From Cupriavidus sp. EM10 (GTDB lineage Bacteria > Pseudomonadota > Gammaproteobacteria > Burkholderiales > Burkholderiaceae): DNA of 64,000 bases. The DNA is taken from contig NZ_CP076061.1 in NCBI RefSeq assembly GCF_018729255.1, positions 1,984,001 through 2,048,000 on the forward strand. The letters are read 5' to 3'. A program made the position numbers and the translations under genes. Shown here piece after piece: positions 48,005 through 57,677 of this stretch; the stretch's first letter is position 1; each line of letters begins with the position of its first letter. The notes beneath the pieces are model-generated. The model was given only the letters and a program-made list of their open reading frames with translations. It did not search any database and had not been told where the DNA came from.

Positions 48005-48280
48005 TCAATCGGGCGGCCGGGGCGCGCAGGCGCGTCGCAATGGTGGAAGATGTCTATCATGCTATCTGTTCAGGCGGCGGGTGGCTACAGCCTGAAACGC
48101 TGTCGCGGCAAGGTCCCACAGGCGTGTCAGACGGACACCGGCATAACGGCCAGGGGACTGTCGTTACACTTCAGCCTATCCTCAGGCGTGTGCCGTCCGC
48201 ATGCGCCCTGGCAAACCAGCCGCCACCTGCGGGCCCATGACAACCAGACGCCGGTCTTACGACGCCATCCCGACTCTCCT

Positions 48281-49684
48281 ATGCCACATATCCTGATCGT
48301 TGACGACGACGAAAACGCCTGCGCGGCGCTGGCGGAAATCGTTGCGATCGAAGGCTTTTCCTCGGCCAGCGCCAACAGCCTTCGCGAGGCGCGCCTGCAG
48401 ATCGGCTGGCGCATGCCCGATGCCATCCTTGCCGACTTGCGGCTGCCCGACGGCAACGGCATGGAGCTGTTCGACGAGGTCGGCTCCGCCGGCGTCGAGG
48501 TGATCCTGACCACCGGTTACGCCAGCGTGGAATCGGCCGTCGAGGCCCTGCGCCTGGGTGCCACCGACTACCTGGTCAAGCCGATCAACGTCACGCGGCT
48601 GCAGACCGTCCTGAAACGAATTGCCACCACCAGCGAGCTGCGTGCCGAAGTGCATTCGCTGCGCGGCGAACTGCGCCGCTATGGCCGCTTTGGCCGCCTG
48701 CTGGGCAGTTCCGAGGCCATGCAGACCGTTTACGACCAGCTCAGCAAGGTCGGCCCGACAGAGGCGACCGTGCTGCTGATCGGCGAAAGCGGTACCGGCA
48801 AGGAACTGGCCGCCCAGACCGTGCATGAACTGTCGGCACGCCGGCGCCAGCCGTTCCTGGCCGTCAACTGCGGCGCGATCTCGCCCACGCTGATCGAAAC
48901 CGAGATGTTCGGTCACGAACGCGGCAGCTTCACGGGCGCCGACCGCCAGCACAAGGGCTATTTCGAACGCGCCGACGGCGGCACGCTGTTCCTCGACGAA
49001 ATCACCGAGATGCCGCTGGAGCTGCAGGTCAAGCTGCTGCGCGTGCTGGAAACCGGTTCGTTCATGCGTGTGGGCACCAACCGCGAGACCCACGCCGACG
49101 TGCGCGTGCTGGCTGCCACCAACCGCAACCCCGAGGAAGCGGTGGCCGACGGCAAGCTGCGCGCCGACCTGTACCACCGCCTGAACGTGTTCCCGATCGA
49201 ATTGCCCCCTCTGCGCGCGCGGGGCGACGACGTGGTGCAGATCGGCAATACGATGCTGGAGCAGCTCAACGCCGAGCAGGGCACGCAGCGCCGGTTCTCG
49301 GCCGCCGTGCTCGAAAGCCTGCGCATGCATTCGTGGCCGGGCAACGTGCGTGAACTGCGCAATTTCGTGCAGCGCGCGTACATCATGGCCGACCAGGACG
49401 TCATCACCGAGGTCCAGATCCCGCTGCAGGTAGCCGCCGCGCCCAGCACCGGCACGGCCGTGGTGTCGGTGCCGGTGGGGATGTCGCTGGCCGAGGCCGA
49501 CCGCCAGCTGATTTTTGCCACGCTGGAACAATGTGCCGGCGTGAAGAAGCACGCAGCGGAAATTCTGGGCATCAGTTTGAAGACTTTGTACAACCGGCTG
49601 GAGGACTATGCGGCCAAGGGCGAACTGCCGGAATGGCTGCGGGCGTCACGTGGCGGCGACGCCAGCCCGCCTGCTGCCTCGTGA
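48281..49684 (+). CDS. NtrC-family sigma-54-dependent response regulator
   Basis: 467 residues. The N-terminal receiver has LIVDDDENA, the Asp in [10 protein letters not shown] (about 53), and the Lys in YLVKPIN. The AAA+ domain has Walker [19 protein letters not shown] (GSFTGA loop) and Walker B GTLFLDEI. The Fis-type HTH is [19 protein letters not shown]. It is closely related to the divergent activator: both HTHs end [11 protein letters not shown], so they may bind similar sites. A kinase-like gene follows by 131 nt on the same strand. Likely to act at the sigma-54 promoters of this region. Confidence 0.93.
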   Translation: MPHILIVDDDENACAALAEIVAIEGFSSASANSLREARLQIGWRMPDAILADLRLPDGNGMELFDEVGSAGVEVILTTGYASVESAVEALRLGATDYLVKPINVTRLQTVLKRIATTSELRAEVHSLRGELRRYGRFGRLLGSSEAMQTVYDQLSKVGPTEATVLLIGESGTGKELAAQTVHELSARRRQPFLAVNCGAISPTLIETEMFGHERGSFTGADRQHKGYFERADGGTLFLDEITEMPLELQVKLLRVLETGSFMRVGTNRETHADVRVLAATNRNPEEAVADGKLRADLYHRLNVFPIELPPLRARGDDVVQIGNTMLEQLNAEQGTQRRFSAAVLESLRMHSWPGNVRELRNFVQRAYIMADQDVITEVQIPLQVAAAPSTGTAVVSVPVGMSLAEADRQLIFATLEQCAGVKKHAAEILGISLKTLYNRLEDYAAKGELPEWLRASRGGDASPPAAS

Positions 49685-49815
49685 CGGGGTGGCGCGACCG
49701 GGCCGCAGGGGCATGCTGCGTGGCGTGCAGGACGGCTGGCGATGCCAGCGCATGGTTCTTGCGTAATGGAAATCAATGAGGGTTTCGGAACTGATTGCCG
49801 ATCCGATGGTTGAAC

Positions 49816-50640
49816 ATGACTGACGCTCCGCGCATTCCTTCCTCTCCCGTGCCGCATTCGGCAGGCGGGGGTGCCCCCGAGGACGCTTCCGCTGCCGTGC
49901 GCGGCATTGGCGAGGTGTCCGCGCTGATCGAGCAGGCGGCCCATGACCTGCGGTCGTCGCTCAATGCCATCCAGAGCTGGAGCTACGTGCTGGACCGCTC
50001 CATCGACTCGCTGGCCGCCCCGGCGCAGCGCGCGCTGGACGGTATGCGTTCCGGGATGCAGCAGCAACTGGCGCTGATCGAGGAAATGGAAGAGGGCGTC
50101 CGGTTGCTGGCCGACGAGCGGGCTGCCACGTGGGAAGAAACCGACCTTCGGGTGCTGGCTGGCCTGGCCATCGAGGACAAACGGGCCGCCGCCGAGGCGC
50201 GCGGGGTCATCCTGGCCGCGCTGGATACGCAGGACGGCGGCGCCGGCTTCGTGGTGCCGGGCGATGCGCTGCGCATCGGCCCGTTGCTCAGGCACCTGCT
50301 GGTGCACTGCATCTGGCGGGCCGCCGCCGGTGGGTCGGTGCGGGTCTATCTGAGCGCCGAACCGGACTACGTCAAATTCCGCATCACCGAAAGCCCGCCT
50401 GTGGAGCGCACGCGCGGCGAAAGCCGACTGGCGGCGCTGAGCGACTTCTTCGGCCGTCGTGCCCCGCCCAACGGCGGGCATTCGCCCCGGCAAAGCACGG
50501 CGCTGCTGCTGACGCGGCGCATGGTGGAGCTGCAGGGCGCCGAACTGACTGCCGAAAACGAGAACTGCGGCGACAGCGAGAATGTCACCGTCTGCATCGC
50601 CGTGCGTTTCCTGCGCGCGGGCTCCGCACGTTCCGTCTGA
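49816..50640 (+). CDS. Degenerate histidine-kinase-like protein
   Basis: 274 residues. The N-terminal part has a HisKA-like helix with a His in the right place (IEQAAHDLRSSLNAIQSWSYVL). The C-terminal part has an ATPase-like layout (LRIGPLLRHLLVHCIWRAAAGG, and TALLLTRRMVELQGAELTAENE at the end). However, the N-box Asn residues and the DxGxG motif are missing (FRITESPPVERTR stands at the G1 position). It may be a phosphotransfer or anti-kinase partner rather than an active kinase. It follows the NtrC-type regulator and may be its partner. Confidence 0.7.
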   Translation: MTDAPRIPSSPVPHSAGGGAPEDASAAVRGIGEVSALIEQAAHDLRSSLNAIQSWSYVLDRSIDSLAAPAQRALDGMRSGMQQQLALIEEMEEGVRLLADERAATWEETDLRVLAGLAIEDKRAAAEARGVILAALDTQDGGAGFVVPGDALRIGPLLRHLLVHCIWRAAAGGSVRVYLSAEPDYVKFRITESPPVERTRGESRLAALSDFFGRRAPPNGGHSPRQSTALLLTRRMVELQGAELTAENENCGDSENVTVCIAVRFLRAGSARSV

Positions 50641-51203
<563 letters not shown>

Positions 51204-51264
51204 GAGTCGGGTGTGATCGCCTCCCCACCATTGCACTGCAACATGCCTTGAACGGAGCCTCAGG

Positions 51265-51834
51265 ATGTCTACGATCATCGCAGGACGATTCGAAACGTTT
51301 GCCCGGGCCGAGACTGCTGCATCACGTTTGATGGCCAAGGGCGTCAGGCAGGACGATCTGACCATGTTCTATGTGAACCCGCCGGGCCAGCACGCCGCGT
51401 ATCCGATCGGCGGCGACGAGGCGGTGGACCCCGCCGCGCGCAAGGCCGGTCCCGGTGCCGGCCGGGGCATCCTGATCGGCGCCGTGATCGGGTTTGGCGT
51501 GGGCATCTGCCTGGTGGCGGCCGCGCGCGCCTGGTTCGCGGCGGCCACGCTGCAGCCCTGGGTGCTGGTGCTGGTCATGGCGTTTGCCACCGGTATCGGC
51601 GCCTACGCCGGATCGCTGATGGGCGCGTTGGCCGGCACCGACCGCGACACCGGCCCGGTGCGGCACGCCGGCGTGCTGCTGGCGGCCCATGTCGACGACG
51701 CCAATACGGCGCTGGTGGCCACCGAACTGCGCCGTGGTGGCGCCCGTGACGTGGAACGCGCCGAAGGCCAGTGGCGCGATGGCCGCTGGGAGGACTTCGA
51801 TCCGCTGGCGCCGCCGGTGCCCGCAGGCCGATAA
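51265..51834 (+). CDS. Glycine-rich membrane protein, general-stress type
   Basis: 189 residues. An N-terminal soluble part (STIIAGRFETFARAETAASRL) resembles the fold at the start of general-stress proteins. Two hydrophobic segments follow (ILIGAVIGFGVGICLVAAARAW and VLVLVMAFATGIGAYAGSLMGAL) with glycine-zipper spacing. The C-terminal part reads HAGVLLAAHVDD and AEGQWRDGRWEDFDPLAPP. Its ends match the protein encoded at 59.5 kb, which lacks the membrane part. Probably an inner-membrane stress protein. Confidence 0.8.
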   Translation: MSTIIAGRFETFARAETAASRLMAKGVRQDDLTMFYVNPPGQHAAYPIGGDEAVDPAARKAGPGAGRGILIGAVIGFGVGICLVAAARAWFAAATLQPWVLVLVMAFATGIGAYAGSLMGALAGTDRDTGPVRHAGVLLAAHVDDANTALVATELRRGGARDVERAEGQWRDGRWEDFDPLAPPVPAGR

Positions 51835-51893
51835 CGCATCGATGCACTACCTTTGATCTTGCAGTTCAACTTTTCACGCTGGAGGAATCGCTC

Positions 51894-52357
51894 ATGAAGC
51901 CCATGGACCCGCAGACCCCGCCCCCGGTACGCCGCCGCGCGGTGCGTCAATCATTGGCGACGTCGACCAGACCACGGCCGGTTGCGGGCCGTTCGTGATG
52001 GCGTCCGATACGCTGGAAGGCAACAAGGTGGTCGACCCGTCCGGCGAGGAAATCGGCACCATCGACCACATCATGCTCGACGTGCTGGGCGGCCGTATCG
52101 CCTATGTGGTCATGGCGATGGGCGGCTTCCTGGGGATTGGCGAAAAGCTCCACGCACTGCCGTGGTCGGCCCTGACGCTGGACACGCGCCGCAAGTGCTT
52201 TGTGCTGGGCGTCGAAAAGGAGCGCATCAAGGCTGCACCCGGTTTCGACAAGGAGCACTGGCCCACCATGGCGAATTCGCAATGGGCCACGAGCATCCAC
52301 GAGTACTACGGCATCTCGCCGTATTGGGAGAAGGACCGGTACGACCCGTGGGGCTGA
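51894..52357 (+). CDS. PRC-barrel domain protein (one apparent frameshift)
   Basis: About 154 residues. The ATG has a strong GGAGGA site; adding one C to the C5 run at 51921-51925 joins MKPMDPQTPPP to GTPPRGASIIGDVDQTTAG. The PRC-barrel follows: SDTLEGNKVVDPSGEEIGTI, MLDVLGGRIAYVVMAMGGFL and HALPWSALTLD. The rest is a Trp/Tyr-rich tail (HEYYGISPYWEKDRYDPWG). Last gene of the presumed operon, ahead of a hairpin terminator. Such proteins are common in stress regions; ligand or partner unknown. Confidence 0.82.
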
Positions 52358-52379
52358 CCTGACTGCTTTGATGGTTGCC

Positions 52380-52420
52380 GCGGCTCCGCGCCTTGCGAGG
52401 TGCGGAGCCGCATTTGCTTT
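52380..52420 (+). terminator. Strong hairpin after the PRC-barrel gene
   Basis: A perfect 10-bp stem, GCGGCTCCGC/GCGGAGCCGC, with a 12-nt loop, followed by ATTTGCTTT. It lies between the PRC-barrel stop and the convergent BON gene and probably ends both transcripts. Confidence 0.7.
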
Positions 52421-52443
52421 CGGCGCTTTCGGCGCTTTCGGCG
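52417..52443. repeat. Three 9-bp tandem repeats (CTTTCGGCG)
   Basis: Three exact consecutive copies between the terminator hairpin and the BON stop codon. Not coding. Likely a slippage product. Confidence 0.7.
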
Positions 52444-52447
52444 CGGG

Positions 52448-52801
52448 CTAGACCTTGTGGTTGACCTGCCCGGCAGGCTTTTCGGCGGGATCGGCGTTCA
52501 TGCCGGTGGCCTGCAGCGGCTGGCCCGGCGCCTCGCGCGGCGGCGGCACGCGGGTGGTCAGCTGGTTGGAGACGCCCAGAATGCCCGGCGGCGTCGACGC
52601 GGCCTTTTCGATGCGCTGCGCAATATCGATGTCCTCGACCTGGCCGGTGATCGTCACCCGGCGCTCCACCACATGCACGGCCACGCCGTCGGGCATGTCG
52701 CCGCCGCAGAATTCGGCGATGCAGGTGCCCACGCGCTCGCGCAGCAGTTCATCTTCCTCGTCGGGGCTGTTACGGCGGGGCGCTTGGCTTTCCGTTTGCA
52801 T
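52448..52801 (-). CDS. BON-domain protein
   Basis: 117 residues from MQTESQAPRRNSP. The BON domain (about 22-80) shows LLRERVGTCIAEF, VHVVERRVTITGQVED, AQRIEKAAS and GVSNQLTTR. BON domains bind membranes or small ligands and occur in osmotic and envelope stress proteins (OsmY). No signal peptide is visible. The tail is Pro-rich. A sigma-54 promoter match lies about 65 nt upstream. Confidence 0.85.
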   Translation of the reverse strand: MQTESQAPRRNSPDEEDELLRERVGTCIAEFCGGDMPDGVAVHVVERRVTITGQVEDIDIAQRIEKAASTPPGILGVSNQLTTRVPPPREAPGQPLQATGMNADPAEKPAGQVNHKV

Positions 52802-52865
52802 GGCGGTCCTTGTCTGGTAGGTGATGGCACGCGGCGGCAAAGCCGCGCCCGGAATGCCGGTGAGA

Positions 52866-52881
52866 CGCAATCGTCATGCCC
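52866..52881 (-). promoter_or_regulatory. Candidate sigma-54 promoter upstream of the BON gene
   Basis: The minus strand reads GGGCATG-ACGA-TTGCG: GGCATG at -24, TTGC at -12, exact spacing. The predicted start is about 55 nt before the ATG. Upstream, TTGTAGGA (52948-52955) and the palindrome CTACAATGTAG (52988-52998) lie at enhancer distance. Confidence 0.5.
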
Positions 52882-53027
52882 ACCGTGGCGCCCCGGTTCC
52901 GGATCGTTGCTTGTAAAAACGACATGTCACGGTGCCGGATGACATCCTTGTAGGACGCCACCGACTGAAACTGCAAAAGGGCGCTCCCTACAATGTAGAC
53001 AGTCCTGCATGGGCACGGGAGCGATAC

Positions 53028-53537
53028 ATGCAACACCAACCTACACAACGCCGGCTGTTCCAGATGTTCGACCACTTCGCAGGCGCCGCGACACGGCAGG
53101 CCGGTTCCCCGGTGGCGTTCGCGCTGGCCTTTTTCGTCGTGGTGGCCTGGGCCGTCACGGGGCCGATCTTCGGCTACTCCGAAACCTGGCAGCTCGTGAT
53201 CAACACAGGTACGACCATCGTCACGTTCTTAATGGTGTTCCTGATCCAGCAGAGCCAGAACAAGGATGCGCTGGCTGTCCATCTGAAGCTGAACGAACTG
53301 CTGGCGTCCCACCGCGAAGCCAGCAACCACCTGGTGGCCATCGAGGAACTCGACGAGGAGGAATTGCGCCAACTGGTGAAGTTCTACCGGCATCTGGCGG
53401 ATCTGGCCGACGAGGAGGGCGACGTGAAGTGCAGCCATTCCATCGACGAAGCCAACGAAAACCACGCGGAGAAGAAACGGGTGCATGGCGCGCGGCGTAC
53501 GCCCCGGCAGGACCGCGACCAGCACGCCGCCGCGTAG
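53028..53537 (+). CDS. Low-affinity iron permease family protein
   Basis: 169 residues. MFDHFAGAATRQAGSPVAFALAF begins the family domain, with two membrane helices (AFALAFFVVVAWAVTG and LVINTGTTIVTFLMVFLIQ) followed by QQSQNKDALAVHLKLNELL. This is the small bacterial low-affinity iron permease family, named from yeast Fet4 similarity; transport is not proven for the bacterial proteins. The C-terminal tail is charged. DUF3182 and hydrolase genes follow closely on the same strand. Confidence 0.85.
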   Translation: MQHQPTQRRLFQMFDHFAGAATRQAGSPVAFALAFFVVVAWAVTGPIFGYSETWQLVINTGTTIVTFLMVFLIQQSQNKDALAVHLKLNELLASHREASNHLVAIEELDEEELRQLVKFYRHLADLADEEGDVKCSHSIDEANENHAEKKRVHGARRTPRQDRDQHAAA

Positions 53538-53613
53538 TCGCCGGGATGGAGCCCTGGATGACCCCGGAAACCGGATCTGAAACGAACGCGGCCTGGCCGC
53601 AGAGGAGCCCGAC

Positions 53614-54807
53614 TTGGCAACCCCAGTGACTCCCGATGCTGCAGCAACCGCGGTGGCGGCCGACGCCACCCCGGCACCCGATCCGCAACGACGCGACGTG
53701 CGCGTGGTGGTCTACGGCCGCGCCGACTGCGACGACCCGGACAGCCACCAGGGCACCACGCTCAAGGGCATCGCGCAACGCGTGGCGCGGCTGGCCGGCT
53801 ACACCTACGCCGGCAGCTACGACGCGGCCTCGCACCGGCCGGAGGACGGCCGGCTTTATTTCGTGCCTGCCGACACGCTGACCGGTGTCGACAGCGCGCG
53901 CCAGCTCGGCATTTCCGGGCTGGACGACCTGCTGGGCGGCGTGGTGCCCCATGCATTCATCGCCACCAAGGCGATCTCGCATGGGCTGGTGGCGCCCGAT
54001 GCCGCCGCGCCGCCGGGCTGGAACCACGGTTTCGCTGCACGCCTCGGCGCGCACGTGCTGCCCGGCTTCACGGCGTTCTCTCTCGACGACGCCAGCCGCG
54101 CCGGACGCGCGATGCTGCGCGACGGCAAGGTCCGGGTCAAGGAGCCGTGCGGGATTGGCGGCCTGGGCCAGCAGGTGGTGGCGAACGAGGCGGAACTGGA
54201 TCGCGCGCTGCAGTCGCTGGACGCCGACCGCGTGGCGCGCGAGGGGGTGGTGCTGGAGCGCAATCTCGATGACGTGATTACGTTCAGCGTTGGCCAGATC
54301 CAGATCGGCGACCTGTGTGCAAGCTACTGCGGCACCCAGGACGTCACGCCCGACAACACCGGCCGCAAGGTCTATGGCGGGTCCACGCTGCGCGTGGTGC
54401 GCGGCACGCTGGAAGACCTGCTGGCCCATCCGCTGGAGACGCACCTGCACGACGCGGTGACCGCGGCGCTGGCCTATCACGCGGCTGCCATCGAGTGTTT
54501 TCCGGGTTCGCTGATGTCGCGCTGCAACTACGACGTGGCATTCGGCAGTGATAACGGCCAGCCCCGGCTGGGCGTGCTGGAGCAGTCATGGCGCGTGGGC
54601 GGCGCCACGGGGGCGGAACTGGCGGCGCTGGCCGCGTTCCGCGACGATCCTCAATGCGTGCGCGCCACTGCGAGCACCCGCGAGATCTACGGCGAGGATC
54701 CGTCCGTGCCGGAAGACGCGGATATCTATTTCCAGGGAGAAGACCGCAGTGTCGGCGCACTGACCAAATACGCAAGACTGGAGTCCGTTTCCGATGGCCA
54801 CTCATGA
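53614..54807 (+). CDS. DUF3182 family protein (ATP-grasp-like)
   Basis: 397 residues from a TTG start. The N-terminal ~20 residues are Ala/Pro-rich, then RRDVRVVVYGRADCDDPDSHQ. The middle resembles ATP-grasp enzymes (GKVRVKEPCGIGGLGQQVVAN, EGVVLERNLDDVITFSVGQI), and the C-terminus has PGSLMSRCNYDVAFGSD and QSWRVGGATGAEL. I recognise it as DUF3182, function unknown. It overlaps the downstream alpha/beta hydrolase by 14 nt, so the two are probably linked in function. Confidence 0.8.
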   Translation: MATPVTPDAAATAVAADATPAPDPQRRDVRVVVYGRADCDDPDSHQGTTLKGIAQRVARLAGYTYAGSYDAASHRPEDGRLYFVPADTLTGVDSARQLGISGLDDLLGGVVPHAFIATKAISHGLVAPDAAAPPGWNHGFAARLGAHVLPGFTAFSLDDASRAGRAMLRDGKVRVKEPCGIGGLGQQVVANEAELDRALQSLDADRVAREGVVLERNLDDVITFSVGQIQIGDLCASYCGTQDVTPDNTGRKVYGGSTLRVVRGTLEDLLAHPLETHLHDAVTAALAYHAAAIECFPGSLMSRCNYDVAFGSDNGQPRLGVLEQSWRVGGATGAELAALAAFRDDPQCVRATASTREIYGEDPSVPEDADIYFQGEDRSVGALTKYARLESVSDGHS

Positions 54808-55732
54808 AGAATCGATACAGATCCATACCGAAGGCGGGATGATCGCGGGCACCGTGATCTCGCCTGCCACCAAGCTGCCCGGCGTGCTGTTCGTGCACGG
54901 CTGGGGCGGCAGCCAGCAGCAGTACCTGGCGCGGGCCCGCGAAGTGGCCGGCCTGGGCGCGGTCTGCATGACCTTCGACCTGACCGGCCACGCCGGTACG
55001 TCGGCGCAGTACGAGACGGTCAGCCGCATGCGCAACCTGGCCGACGTGCTGGCCGCGTACGACATGCTGGTGCGGCATCCCGAGGTGGACCGCAATGCCG
55101 TGGCGGTGGTGGGCAGCAGCTACGGCGGCTATCTGGCCGCCGTGCTGTGCGAGCTCCGGCCCGTGCGCTGGCTGGCGTTTCGCGCCCCGGCGCTGTATAT
55201 GGACGAAGGCTGGGAATCGCCGAAGCGGCAACTGCATCGCGACCAGGACCTGGTGGCCTATCGCCGCAAGGTCGTGGCGGCCGACACCAATCGCGCATTG
55301 CGCGCCTGCACCAACTTCAAGGGCGATGTGCTGGTGGTGGCATCGCAGCACGACAACATCGTGCCGCACACGGCGGTGCTCAGCTACGTCGACGCCTGCA
55401 TCCAGGCCAGCTCCATTACGTATCGCGTGCTCAAGGGCGCCGATCACGGGCTGACCAGCGAGGACAGCCAGCGCGCCTACTCCAGGCTGCTGCTGGGCTG
55501 GCTGAGCGAGATGGTGACCGAGGCGCGTACCGGGCCTGCGGTGGCGGCCCGGCCATCCAAGGCATCGACCGCGCAGAAGACCCCGCATCACGACGATGGG
55601 CTCGAACCGGAGCGCACGGGCAACGGTGGCGAGGACAAGGCGCGCGAGGCGGTGCTGGCGGGCGGGGACGACGACGAGAACGACCCACAGGTCATCGCCG
55701 CGCAGCCACGTGCCGAGCGCGGCGCGGAGTAG
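54794..55732 (+). CDS. Alpha/beta hydrolase
   Basis: 312 residues. Hydrolase fold with LPGVLFVHGWGGSQQQYLAR (oxyanion loop), the nucleophile elbow VGSSYGGYLAAVL, a likely acid Asp in VASQHDNIVP and His in GADHGLTS. A charged, low-complexity tail of ~55 residues follows the catalytic domain. No signal peptide. It is coupled to DUF3182; substrate unknown. Confidence 0.85.
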   Translation: MATHEESIQIHTEGGMIAGTVISPATKLPGVLFVHGWGGSQQQYLARAREVAGLGAVCMTFDLTGHAGTSAQYETVSRMRNLADVLAAYDMLVRHPEVDRNAVAVVGSSYGGYLAAVLCELRPVRWLAFRAPALYMDEGWESPKRQLHRDQDLVAYRRKVVAADTNRALRACTNFKGDVLVVASQHDNIVPHTAVLSYVDACIQASSITYRVLKGADHGLTSEDSQRAYSRLLLGWLSEMVTEARTGPAVAARPSKASTAQKTPHHDDGLEPERTGNGGEDKAREAVLAGGDDDENDPQVIAAQPRAERGAE

Positions 55733-55881
55733 CCGGGCGCGTCGGTTCGCCCGCCATTGCGCGGCGGTCGCATTTCTGATGGCCGGCGGAATGTGCAATC
55801 GACGCCGGCCCGCGCCAATTTCGATCGGTAAAAACTGCAAGCGCGCCTGGTCGCGCGCCGTGCCGGCCAGCGTCGGGCCGG

Positions 55882-56985
55882 ATGGCACGGCTCATGCGTA
55901 CGCGCATGCACATGACACGCACCACCATCGCCGATTCCGACAGCCCCGCCCTGGACGCCGCGCTACGCAAGGCGGGGCTGCACCATGTCGACGACAGCGA
56001 GCCCGGTATCGTCCGCCGGCGCGCCGGCAAGGGCTTCACCTATCTCGGCCCCGACGGCAAGCGCGTGGATGCCGCAACACAGGCGCGCATCGACGCGCTG
56101 GCGATTCCGCCCGCCTACGAATCGGTCTGGATCTGCGCCGATCCCAACGGACATCTGCAGGCCACCGGCCGCGATGCGCGCGGGCGCAAGCAGTACCTCT
56201 ACCACGCGGAATGGGCCGCCCTTCGTGATGCCGACAAGTACGCGCGGCTGATGGCGTTCGGGCACGCGCTGCCGCGCCTGCGGGGTCGCGTCAAGCGCGA
56301 CCTCGCGCGCAACGGCATGCCGCGCGAAAAGGTGCTGGCCGCCGTGGTGACGCTGCTTGATGCCACGCTCGTGCGCGTTGGCACGCCGCGCTACGCGGAA
56401 CAGAACCGTACGTATGGGCTCACCACGCTGAAGCGCAAGCACGTTGCCGTGAAAGGCAGCCGGCTGCGCTTCCAGTTCACCGGTAAGAGCGGCGTCACGC
56501 ATGACGTCTCGGTGAACGACGCGCGGCTGGCGCGGGTGGTGCGCAATTGCGCCGACCTGCCGGGCCAGCGACTTTTCAAGTACAAGGACAGCGACGGCGA
56601 AGTGCGCGAGATCGGCTCGTCCGACGTCAATGCCTACCTGCAGGAAGTGACCGGCGGCGATTTCACCGCCAAGGACTTCCGCACCTGGGCAGGCAGCGTG
56701 CATGCGCTGGCGCTGCTGCGCAAGACGCCCGCCGAAACCGAGGCGGCGCGCAAGAAGGCGATGGTCGACGTAATCCGCAGCGTGGCGCAGCGGCTGCGCA
56801 ACACAATGGCCGTCTGCCGCAAGTGCTATGTGCATCCCGACGTGCTGGCGGCGTTCATGGCAGACGCGTTGCAGGCTTTACCGGCACCGCGTGCAGGCAT
56901 GCGCCTGCGTACCGACGAGGCACGGTTGCTGGCCCTCCTGGAAAGCACCACCACGCTGGCGCGACCCGCGCGGCAGGCGGCCTGA
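55882..56985 (+). CDS. Type IB DNA topoisomerase
   Basis: 367 residues at most; starts at 55894 or 55912 (MTRTTIADSD) are also possible. The poxvirus/bacterial TopIB fold: FTYLGPDGKRVDAATQARIDAL, IPPAYESVWI, YRTYGLTTLKRKHV-like core (here RTYGLTTLKRKHVAVKG), FKYKDSDGEVREIGSSDVNAYL and FTAKDFRTWAGSVHAL. The active-site Tyr lies in CRKCYVHPDVL. It relaxes supercoils through a 3'-phosphotyrosine. Found in a minority of bacteria, often in accessory stress regions. Confidence 0.93.
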   Translation: MARLMRTRMHMTRTTIADSDSPALDAALRKAGLHHVDDSEPGIVRRRAGKGFTYLGPDGKRVDAATQARIDALAIPPAYESVWICADPNGHLQATGRDARGRKQYLYHAEWAALRDADKYARLMAFGHALPRLRGRVKRDLARNGMPREKVLAAVVTLLDATLVRVGTPRYAEQNRTYGLTTLKRKHVAVKGSRLRFQFTGKSGVTHDVSVNDARLARVVRNCADLPGQRLFKYKDSDGEVREIGSSDVNAYLQEVTGGDFTAKDFRTWAGSVHALALLRKTPAETEAARKKAMVDVIRSVAQRLRNTMAVCRKCYVHPDVLAAFMADALQALPAPRAGMRLRTDEARLLALLESTTTLARPARQAA

Positions 56986-57012
56986 AACGCAGCGCACCGG
57001 AACGGCTCCGAC

Positions 57013-57028
57013 CGGCACGGCTATTGCA
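57013..57028 (+). promoter_or_regulatory. Candidate sigma-54 promoter upstream of the 189-residue unknown
   Basis: CGGCACG-GCTA-TTGCA matches the consensus TGGCACG-N4-TTGCA at all but the first base. The predicted start lies about 42 nt before the GTG of the next gene. Confidence 0.55.
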
Positions 57029-57080
57029 TCAATGCCTGTACCAATAACAAGCAGAACACGCATAGCAATCGAGGCCCAAG

Positions 57081-57650
57081 GTGGAACACGCAGTCATCGC
57101 TTGCCTTCAGGCTGACAGCAGCAGCCCGGCAACTTTCCTTACGGAAGCACGTCAGTCGCTTCCCTCTGCTGGCCCTTCCTCAACTTCGGATTACGCGGAC
57201 GATGGCAGCGATGGCGCCGCGGCAGGCGCACGCGTCGCGCGGCACATCTCGCCGGCGCGTCTGGCCGCCAAGGCGCAGCATGGCAAGGGCGCCGCAGCGC
57301 GCCCCCCGCGAGGCAACGACCTGCGTCAGGCGCGCGTGCTGATGCAGGCGCTGTGCGAAATGCGGCTGGCACTCAGCAAGCCGGACGAGGCGCTGACGCC
57401 GGCCGCGCTCGACAGCCGGCATACAGCCACCATGGCGCTGTGGCAGAACCGCACGCGGTCGCTGTACACGCAGCCCGATGTGGAACGCGGCATCGAGGAA
57501 CGGCTGGACGCCGGCTTTCGCCACGCGCGCAGCGGCAGCCCGCGCGAGGCGGCCAGCGAGTTCAAGCGTGCCTATCTGCTGCTGTGCTGCGTGCTGACGC
57601 TGGCCCGCGACAACGCGCGGCAGCGTGCACGGCGCCGGCCAACTGCCTGA
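57081..57650 (+). CDS. Protein of unknown function
   Basis: 189 residues from a GTG. Not recognised. The first ~75 residues are Ser, Ala and Gly-rich and probably disordered. The rest is helical (ARVLMQALCEMRLALSKPDEAL, ERLDAGFRHARSGSPREAASEFKRAYLLLCCVLTLARDNARQRARRR), with a mildly hydrophobic Leu/Cys stretch near the end. Preceded by a near-consensus sigma-54 promoter. It converges on the ParB-like gene. Confidence 0.65.
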   Translation: MEHAVIACLQADSSSPATFLTEARQSLPSAGPSSTSDYADDGSDGAAAGARVARHISPARLAAKAQHGKGAAARPPRGNDLRQARVLMQALCEMRLALSKPDEALTPAALDSRHTATMALWQNRTRSLYTQPDVERGIEERLDAGFRHARSGSPREAASEFKRAYLLLCCVLTLARDNARQRARRRPTA

Positions 57651-57677
57651 TCCTGCTGAAACTGGCCACCGGCCCTG

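Noticed and set aside
49737-49752. GG-N10-GC match (TGGCGATGCCAGCGCA) before the kinase-like gene
   Set aside because: The -12 element is GCGC and not TTGC or CTGC, and the -24 lacks the A. Too weak to list with the others.
52833-52850. TGGCACG upstream of the iron permease gene on the plus strand
   Set aside because: A perfect -24 box, but the nearest GC falls at 9-nt spacing, which sigma-54 does not normally accept.
55883-55898. TGGCACG-GCTC-ATGCG at the start of the topoisomerase gene
   Set aside because: Spacing and -24 are right, but transcription would begin after two of the three possible start codons and leave almost no leader. Kept only as a weak candidate in the regulon finding.
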